Below are positions 1 to 4,317 of a stretch of DNA of 5,310 nt, piece by piece. Source of the stretch: Gammaproteobacteria bacterium (GTDB lineage: Bacteria > Pseudomonadota > Gammaproteobacteria > UBA9214); the NCBI GenBank assembly GCA_029859555.1, contig JAOUCV010000172.1, positions 1 to 5,310 of the forward strand, given 5' to 3'. How positions within the stretch are numbered: position 1 is the first letter of the stretch; every line of letters begins with the position of its first letter. The notes beneath the pieces were generated by a model. The model had not been told where the DNA came from, made no database searches, and saw nothing but the letters and a program-made list of their open reading frames with translations. The position numbers were made by a program, and so were the translations under genes.

Positions 1-425
1 CAGGCATAAAAAATAAGGCCGACCTCGATATCATCGTCGAGCGCTGCCTCGGCCGTGCCGCACTCTGGGACGAGGTCAAGGACCGGCTCGATTCCCTTGG
101 CAGCCTGCTCTCCGGTGGCCAGCAGCAACGACTGACTATTGCCCGTGCACTCTCCCAGGAACCGGAGGTGCTTATGCTTGACGAATTCTCCATTGCTGTC
201 GACCCGGTCACCACCATGCGCATCGAGGATGTGCTCAAGGAATTGAAGGAAGAAATGACCATCATCCTGGTCACCAACCTGGTCCAGCAGGCACGACGGC
301 TCGCTGGTCGAACCGCATTTTTCCTCAATGGCGAATGCGTGGAGATTGGTGAGACCGAAGACCTGTTTACCGGAGAGATCAAGGACCGGCGCACCCGGGA
401 TTACGTGGAAGGCCGATTCGGATAA
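1..425 (+). CDS. pstB: Phosphate ABC transporter ATPase, PstB type, degenerate copy (5'-truncated by window edge)
   Basis: C-terminal half (about 140 residues, reading from base 3) of a PstB-family ATPase that would power the PstCA permease at the inner membrane. Seen: the PstB-typical stretch AALWDEVKDRL, a perfect ABC signature LSGGQQQRL, the Walker B region VLMLDE with its catalytic Glu, and the usual PstB C-terminus DYVEGRFG. Walker A and the Q-loop lie outside the window. Odd: after the Walker B Glu the usual PTSALDP is FSIAVDP, so the Pro and the D-loop Ser are lost. The H-loop VTHNMQQA is VTNLVQQA, so the switch His is Asn. The reading frame is intact, which argues against simple decay. 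A second pstB starts 21 bp after the stop, implying one operon. Inference: this subunit works with its neighbour rather than as a homodimer. The family call is firm; activity is uncertain. Confidence 0.93.
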   Translation, partial: GIKNKADLDIIVERCLGRAALWDEVKDRLDSLGSLLSGGQQQRLTIARALSQEPEVLMLDEFSIAVDPVTTMRIEDVLKELKEEMTIILVTNLVQQARRLAGRTAFFLNGECVEIGETEDLFTGEIKDRRTRDYVEGRFG

Positions 426-446
426 CAACCCTGTGATGATTGAATT

Positions 447-1247
447 ATGAACACAAGCAGTAAGGCAATCGGTAACGAGCAGGTGGATCTGGCCATTCAG
501 ACCGGCAAGCTGAATCTCTGGTATGGAACATTCCAGGCACTGTTCGATATCGACCTGGACATCAGGCAGGGAATCATTACATCACTCATCGGTCCTTCCG
601 GTTGTGGCAAATCAACCTTCCTGCGCAGCATCAACCGCATCAACGAGCGGCTCGGTTATGTGCGTATCGACGGCAACATCAACGTATTTGGCAACAACAT
701 CTATGCGCCGGGCGTGGAACTGGTGCAGGTCAGAAAACAGATCGGCATGGTCTTCCAGCGGCCGAACCCGCTACCCATATCCATCCGCGATAACGTACTG
801 TTCGGCCACAACCTGCACTCGGAAGGCAAGCGCGCAGCACGCAGTGAACAGGATGATATCGCCGAGGACGCCCTTCGCCAGGTACTGCTATGGGATGAAG
901 TAAAGGACCGGCTGAACAGCAAGGCCACAGAACTGTCGCTGGAAGAGCAACAGAAACTGTGTATTGCACGGCTGCTGCCCGTCAAACCGGGACTGCTGCT
1001 GATGGATGAACCCTGCTCCGCACTGGACCCCAAGGGTACCGAAGCCGTCGAGGAACTGATCTGGGAATTACGCGGCAAGTACACCATTCTTATCGTCACT
1101 CACAACATGGCCCAGGCGCGACGCGCCAGTGAGGAATGTATCTTCATGCTGATGGGCAAGGTGGTGGAACACACAGCCACCGAGGACATGTTCGTTACTC
1201 CCGAAAAACAGGAAACGGCTGACTATATCGAGGGCCGCTACGGATAA
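447..1247 (+). CDS. pstB: Phosphate ABC transporter ATPase, PstB type, with degenerate signature motif
   Basis: 266-residue, full-length PstB-like ATPase of the high-affinity phosphate importer. Visible in order: A-loop region LWYG near residue 26, Walker A GPSGCGKST (49-57), Q-loop MVFQRPNPLP (Q104), signature region 163-171, Walker B LLLMDE with D187/E188, D-loop SALDP (191-195), H-loop THN (H219), and the PstB ending DYIEGRYG. The signature reads LSLEEQQKL where PstB normally has LSGGQQQRL, so both glycines and the first Gln are replaced while the flanking CIAR is kept. The start ATG at 447 is the first in this frame after the upstream stop; no strong Shine-Dalgarno is seen, consistent with coupling to the upstream pstB 21 bp away. 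Known of ABC ATPases: the signature Ser-Gly-Gly contacts the ATP bound by the partner subunit. Inference: this protein supplies the working Walker A/B/H half of one composite site and needs the upstream PstB for the signature. Confidence 0.95.
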   Translation: MNTSSKAIGNEQVDLAIQTGKLNLWYGTFQALFDIDLDIRQGIITSLIGPSGCGKSTFLRSINRINERLGYVRIDGNINVFGNNIYAPGVELVQVRKQIGMVFQRPNPLPISIRDNVLFGHNLHSEGKRAARSEQDDIAEDALRQVLLWDEVKDRLNSKATELSLEEQQKLCIARLLPVKPGLLLMDEPCSALDPKGTEAVEELIWELRGKYTILIVTHNMAQARRASEECIFMLMGKVVEHTATEDMFVTPEKQETADYIEGRYG

Positions 1248-1270
1248 CGGGCCCGGCATCACCGCGATAA

Positions 1271-1323
1271 AAAGCTGTTAAACGTTACCGGGATGTTCAT
1301 ACAAAATATATATTTAACATGCT
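1271..1323 (+). promoter_or_regulatory. AT-rich segment with inverted repeat before phoB; possible promoter/operator
   Basis: The gap after the second pstB has a marked AT-rich core (about 1301-1319) flanked by imperfect inverted arms, AGCTGTTAAA at 1273-1282 and TTTAACATGCT at 1313-1323. These share a perfect 7-bp TGTTAAA/TTTAACA match. A weak sigma70-like pair could be TTACCG (1285-1290) and TATATT (1309-1314), 18 bp apart. GCTGTTA also recurs as a direct repeat at 1274 and 1321. CTGTTA-type units faintly recall PHO-box half-sites (CTGTCAT), but the 11-bp spacing of a true PHO box is absent. A promoter for phoB near here is expected; the exact site is a guess. Confidence 0.3.
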
Positions 1324-1504
1324 GTTACCTCGCACCCTGGACGAATGGCAAGCACTTCTGGATGACCGGCTTTGCGACATCCCAGCCGCTCCGTTTGTGT
1401 ATGATTATGTAACCGCCATGATTTTCCATCTGCACACCGAATTCCCCCTGGTTAAATTGATCCCGGTAGACCTGGCTTCCCATGTTGACCATCCTCATCG
1501 TTGA
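1319..1504 (+). CDS. Doubtful 61-residue ORF overlapping the start of phoB
   Basis: An ATG-to-TGA reading frame of 61 residues beginning LLPRTLDEWQALLDD and ending in a His/Pro-rich tail. It overlaps the first 23 bp of phoB in a different frame. The middle (residues about 20-50) has ordinary amphipathic composition and unremarkable codon use, so it could be a small gene translationally coupled to phoB. It has no Shine-Dalgarno: the bases before the ATG are AT-rich and may be promoter, and a transcript from the candidate promoter at 1285-1314 would start almost at this ATG. I recognise no family. It may instead be an untranslated leader of phoB. Confidence 0.25.
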   Translation: MLLPRTLDEWQALLDDRLCDIPAAPFVYDYVTAMIFHLHTEFPLVKLIPVDLASHVDHPHR

Positions 1505-2168
1505 CGACGACCCCGCTATTCGCGAGATGATCAGTCTGGCGTTGACGAGTGGTGGTTACGAAGTACAGCAGGCCGGCAACACCATGGATGCCCGGCAAGC
1601 CATTGCCCGGCAGATACCTGACCTGGTCCTGCTGGACTGGATGTTACCCGGGCAATCGGGTTTCGAGTTTGCCCGGTCACTGCAAAGGAATGCCAGCTTC
1701 AAACAAGTTCCGATCATCATGCTGACGGCGCGCGGCCAGGAGGAAGACAAGGTGGCCGCACTGGAGGCCGGCGCAGATGATTATGTCGGCAAACCCTTTT
1801 CAATCTCCGAACTACTGGCACGCATCAAGGCAGTACTGCGCCGTACCCGGCAGGACAGCGGCGGGGAAATACTGGAGGCTGGATCGCTGCGTCTGGACCC
1901 GGCAACTCACCGGGTCAGCATCAACAAAAATTCGCTGGAACTGGCACCCATGGAGTATCAATTACTGCTGTTCTTTATGACACATCCGGAGCGGGTTTAC
2001 AGCCGCGAACAATTAATTGATCGCGTCTGGGGAAGCAGCGTCTGGGTCGAGGAACGCACCATCGATGTACATATCCGCCGCCTGCGTAAATCGCTGGAGT
2101 CGTCTGGACATGACCGTCTGGTCCAGACTGTTCGCGGTGCCGGCTACCGGTTTTCCACGCACAATTGA
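1482..2168 (+). CDS. phoB: Phosphate regulon response regulator PhoB
   Basis: 228-residue OmpR/PhoB-class transcription factor that, once phosphorylated by PhoR, binds PHO boxes and activates phosphate-scavenging genes. Receiver domain (about 1-120): acidic pocket D8-D9-D10, phospho-acceptor D52 in the PhoB-typical LLDWMLPG, switch T82 in MLTAR, and K104 in YVGKPF. The winged-helix DNA-binding domain (about 130-226) shows the E. coli PhoB-like runs FFMTHPERVYSREQL, RTIDVHIRRLRKSLE and VQTVRGAGYRFST. The length matches the family (about 229). The ATG at 1482 places the first beta strand (LTILIVDDD) where it should be, though no good ribosome site is visible. It lies 234 bp after pstB and 148 bp before phoR, same strand. 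All catalytic residues are intact, and the identity is secure. Confidence 0.97.
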   Translation: MLTILIVDDDPAIREMISLALTSGGYEVQQAGNTMDARQAIARQIPDLVLLDWMLPGQSGFEFARSLQRNASFKQVPIIMLTARGQEEDKVAALEAGADDYVGKPFSISELLARIKAVLRRTRQDSGGEILEAGSLRLDPATHRVSINKNSLELAPMEYQLLLFFMTHPERVYSREQLIDRVWGSSVWVEERTIDVHIRRLRKSLESSGHDRLVQTVRGAGYRFSTHN

Positions 2169-2187
2169 GCCCGGCTCCCTACATGAC

Positions 2188-2207
2188 GGCATGGCTTTCC
2201 TCATGCC
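2188..2207 (+). terminator. Short hairpin after phoB, possible weak terminator/attenuator
   Basis: GGCATG (2188-2193) and CATGCC (2202-2207) form a 6-bp stem with an 8-base loop, 19 bp after the phoB stop. Only a short TTTT run occurs further on (about 2220-2223), not directly after the stem. It is therefore at best a leaky terminator or RNA-stabilising hairpin. Confidence 0.2.
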
Positions 2208-2228
2208 ACTTAAACTCTGTTTTGAATA

Positions 2229-2290
2229 GCCACGGAAGCACACGGAAGAAAAAATGCCTTATAACAAGTATTGCCGTGTAATTCCGTGGC
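2229..2290 (+). repeat. Compound inverted repeat with CACGGAA units between phoB and phoR
   Basis: Outer arms GCCACGGAA (2229-2237) and TTCCGTGGC (2282-2290) are a perfect 9-bp inverted repeat. Inside, ACACGG (2240-2245) pairs with CCGTGT (2274-2279), separated from the outer stem by a symmetric 2x2 mismatch (GC/AA). The central loop is about 28 bases and AT-rich. The left arm also repeats CACGGAA at a 10-bp period (2231 and 2241). From memory, CACGGAA-type units occur as dispersed intergenic repeats in proteobacterial genomes. That comparison was not tested; the arms themselves are read directly. The element could fold in the phoB-phoR transcript or be a small mobile palindromic repeat. Confidence 0.6.
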
Positions 2291-2298
2291 AATAATAT
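2271..2298 (+). promoter_or_regulatory. Candidate sigma70 promoter for phoR on the right arm of the repeat
   Basis: TTGCCG (2271-2276, 4 of 6 to TTGACA) and TAATAT (2293-2298, 4 of 6 to TATAAT) are 16 bp apart. A start near 2305 would lie about 12 bases before the first phoR ATG. The -35 sits inside the inverted repeat, so the repeat may supply part of the promoter. Matches are only partial. Confidence 0.25.
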
Positions 2299-2316
2299 TT
2301 ATCTTTATCAAATAGT

Positions 2317-3618
2317 ATGATGTTCTCCATGCCCAGACACTGGCGAGAAGAACTCCTGCTGTTTCTGGGAATAGCGCTCATCGCAGGCCTGGCCGGCCTG
2401 CTAACCGGGCAACTGCTGCCATGCCTGTTAATCGGCCTGCTTGTTTATCTCGGCTGGCACCTGTACCAACTGGCCGGCCTGAAGCACTTGCTCGAACAGG
2501 ATGGTTTTCGCCAGCCGCGTCCCACAGGACTTTGGAAAGACATCGTCCATACCATCCGGCAGCTGCACGTCAGTCAGCACACCCGCAGCGGTGAGCTCTC
2601 GAATCAGCTTGATCGCTTCAGGGATACCGTTAATTCATTGCCCGACGGGGTGGTCATTCTGGACCCGTCTGGCCGGGTCGACTGGTGCAACCCCGCCGCC
2701 GGCAATCTGCTGGGAATTGAATGGCCCGCTTCACAGGGGCGGTTACTGACAACGCTCGCACCGGACCCGATGCTCGCTGAATATCTGGATGGCGGTCACT
2801 TCACCCTGCCGCAGGTCATTACTTCACCGTCAAACCCGGCCATCATACTGTCGATTTTTATTGCCCGGCTGCAACATGATGCCGGGCGGCTGATGCTGGT
2901 GGCACGCGATATAACCCGTCAGTATTACCTCGATATAGCACGACGTGATTTTGTCGCCAATGTGTCTCATGAACTGCGCACTCCGCTGACTGTCATACAC
3001 GGACTTGCTGAATTGCTGAATACAGATACAACTGATGCAGCCAGATTAAAGCACTCGACCGGGTTGATACTTCAGCAGGCCGCTCGCATGAACGAGCTGG
3101 TCTCCGACCTGCTGACATTGTCACGCCTGGAGACGCAGCAGCAATCAGCAGCTGACGAACAGGTTCCGATAGCGGAACTGCTTGCAACGATTATCGAAGA
3201 GGCGCGCACCCTGAGCGGTCCGGCTCAACACGTGCTGCAACTCGATATTCGTTCACCAGACGGATTGCGTGGTAATGCCAGGGAACTCCGTACCGCGTTT
3301 TCAAACCTGGTCAGCAATGCAATCAGGCATACACCGAACCAGGCAGAAATCAGCGTTCGGTGGCAGGTAGACGCTGCCGGCGCTCACCTCAGTGTTGCTG
3401 ACACCGGCGAAGGCATTGCTGCCCGTCACATTCCCCGACTGACCGAGCGGCTTTATCGTGTCGACTCCAGCCATTCACGGGATACGGGGGGAACAGGCCT
3501 CGGATTGGCTATTGTTAAACATATACTCGAGCACCACGAGGCAGAGCTGGAAATTATCAGCACGGTGGGCGGCGGCAGCACCTTTACCTGCCACTTCCCG
3601 CCTGCAAGAGTAATTTGA
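2317..3618 (+). CDS. phoR: Phosphate regulon sensor histidine kinase PhoR
   Basis: 433-residue inner-membrane sensor kinase that phosphorylates PhoB under phosphate limitation and dephosphorylates it in excess, under Pst/PhoU influence. Two hydrophobic helices (about 13-30 and 33-50) with almost no loop between them match the PhoR layout lacking a large periplasmic sensor. A charged linker follows, then a PAS domain (about 103-200: SLPDGVVILD, WCNPAAGNLLG, MLVARDIT). The HisKA domain has phospho-acceptor H218 in FVANVSHELRTPLT. The ATPase domain shows the N-box (N330/N334 in NLVSNAIRHTP), G1 DTGEGI (362-367) and G2 GGTGLGLAI (391-399). The usual F-box FERFYRVD reads LTERLYRVD, with both Phe replaced by Leu or Thr. 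ATGs at 2317, 2320 and 2329 are all possible starts; none has a clear ribosome site, and 2329 (MPRHW) aligns best with the E. coli start. Confidence 0.96.
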   Translation: MMFSMPRHWREELLLFLGIALIAGLAGLLTGQLLPCLLIGLLVYLGWHLYQLAGLKHLLEQDGFRQPRPTGLWKDIVHTIRQLHVSQHTRSGELSNQLDRFRDTVNSLPDGVVILDPSGRVDWCNPAAGNLLGIEWPASQGRLLTTLAPDPMLAEYLDGGHFTLPQVITSPSNPAIILSIFIARLQHDAGRLMLVARDITRQYYLDIARRDFVANVSHELRTPLTVIHGLAELLNTDTTDAARLKHSTGLILQQAARMNELVSDLLTLSRLETQQQSAADEQVPIAELLATIIEEARTLSGPAQHVLQLDIRSPDGLRGNARELRTAFSNLVSNAIRHTPNQAEISVRWQVDAAGAHLSVADTGEGIAARHIPRLTERLYRVDSSHSRDTGGTGLGLAIVKHILEHHEAELEIISTVGGGSTFTCHFPPARVI

Positions 3619-3633
3619 AAATTCCCGTTCTGA

Positions 3634-4044
3634 TCAGATGGTTTCCGGCAATTTCTTTATTACCCGCTTTAATTCCTCATTTCTGACCCGTTTAAGTGCC
3701 TTCTTCAGCGACACCCATTCACGTTCACGATCGGATTCTGCCCAGACCTTGTAAATCCGGGTGACTCGCATGGGATAGACCTTGACAGTACAGGTCTTGC
3801 CCAACTTCCTGTTCCGATAGACACCCAGTAGCTTCCTGTGCACACAGCCCTTGACGCCCGCCTCTTCCAGCGCTTCCTTGGCAGCCGAGTTGCGTGCACT
3901 GTATTCGTGCTCGATGATGCCTTTGGGAATAATCCAGCAGCGTTCTTTACGTGACGTAATCAGGAGGATTTCAAGACTCCCTTTACGTAACCGGTAGGGG
4001 ATAACGCCGGACTGATGGCAAAAATAATCGGATTTTACAGCCAT
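3634..4044 (-). CDS. Nudix hydrolase (diphosphoinositol-polyphosphate/diadenosine-polyphosphate hydrolase-like)
   Basis: 136-residue single-domain Nudix protein. Nudix enzymes cleave nucleoside diphosphates linked to another moiety, and some relatives cleave inositol pyrophosphates, dinucleoside polyphosphates or polyphosphate. Seen: SGVIPYR (12-18) on the first strand, WIIPKG (37-42) leading into the Nudix box G42-V64, with metal-binding core KEALEEAG (56-63; E57, E60, E61). The consensus Glu six residues after G42 is Y48, and the box Arg is K56; both swaps leave the essential Glu residues. The WIIPKG and EALEEAG pattern suits the DIPP/Ap4A-type branch. The C-terminus is strongly basic (KKALKRVRNEELKRVIKKL), probably a helix. 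It is convergent with phoR with a 15-bp gap and no clear terminator. No good Shine-Dalgarno precedes the ATG. Substrate is unknown; a link to phosphate metabolism is inferred from location. Confidence 0.88.
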   Translation of the reverse strand: MAVKSDYFCHQSGVIPYRLRKGSLEILLITSRKERCWIIPKGIIEHEYSARNSAAKEALEEAGVKGCVHRKLLGVYRNRKLGKTCTVKVYPMRVTRIYKVWAESDREREWVSLKKALKRVRNEELKRVIKKLPETI

Positions 4045-4080
4045 AGGGTCAGCTTGTTGCTACTGCTTGTCAGATGCACT

Positions 4081-4164
4081 TCAGTCAGACGTCCTTTGCA
4101 GTGGTAAGAAAAACAACACGACAGGAATTATGCCAGCCGCGAGTGTAACAACCCATAACACCAA
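4081..4164 (-). CDS. Possible tiny single-span membrane peptide upstream of the Nudix gene
   Basis: On the minus strand an open frame of 38 codons lies between stops at 4198-4200 and 4081-4083. It encodes two Arg then a long hydrophobic run (LVLWVVTLAAGIIPVVLFF) and a short polar tail PLQRTSD, which is a convincing transmembrane profile. There is no ATG; TTG at 4162-4164 or GTG at 4159-4161 would give 27 or 26 residues, without a strong ribosome site. It ends 36 bp before the Nudix ATG on the same strand and could be co-transcribed with it. It may equally be a decayed gene end or chance. No family recognised. Confidence 0.22.
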   Translation of the reverse strand: MVLWVVTLAAGIIPVVLFFLPLQRTSD

Positions 4165-4250
4165 AATACTACCGCTACCGATGACAATATTACGACGCTA
4201 AAACAGCGCAGACGGATATCGCTTGCATTTAAAAAATCCTGAGAGTCATC

Positions 4251-4259
4251 TGCTACACT
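4251..4259 (+). promoter_or_regulatory. Extended -10 promoter element for the phosphoesterase gene
   Basis: TGCTACACT matches the extended -10 pattern TGnTAnAnT, a form that can work with a poor -35; the bases 17 bp upstream are an A-run rather than TTGACA. Transcription would begin near 4266, about 50 bases before the ATG at 4318. Upstream (4165-4250) I see no other gene or repeat. Confidence 0.4.
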
Positions 4260-4317
4260 ATGTACACCCAACATCAAGGCCAGCTGCAGCCCTATCGTGA
4301 AACCGGTTCACTCCAGC

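Noticed and set aside
1..20. Frameshift or stop in the first pstB near the left edge (TAA triplets at 7 and 13)
   Set aside because: Those triplets are in other frames; the frame starting at base 3 reads cleanly as GIKNKADLD, a normal PstB stretch.
701..1099. 132-codon minus-strand ORF opposite the second pstB
   Set aside because: It is antisense to an unmistakable PstB, Ser/Arg-rich, low in complexity and matches no family; a shadow of GC-rich coding.
1245..1258. CGGGCCCG palindrome after the second pstB as a terminator
   Set aside because: A palindrome with no loop and no T-run after it; not an intrinsic terminator.
1275..1300. Possible PHO box before phoB
   Set aside because: CTGTTA-like units exist but not as two half-sites repeated at 11-bp spacing; matches to CTGTCAT are poor.
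2231..2290. CRISPR-like repeats from the CACGGAA units
   Set aside because: Units are 7 bp, only two per arm and inverted; there are no regular spacers or longer repeats.
3616..3640. Bidirectional terminator between phoR and the Nudix gene
   Set aside because: The 15-bp gap has only the short TGATCA palindrome and no stem with a T-tract.
4069..4089. GTCAGA direct repeat upstream of the Nudix gene as a PHO box
   Set aside because: The repeats are 15 bp apart rather than 11, and half-site matches are weak.
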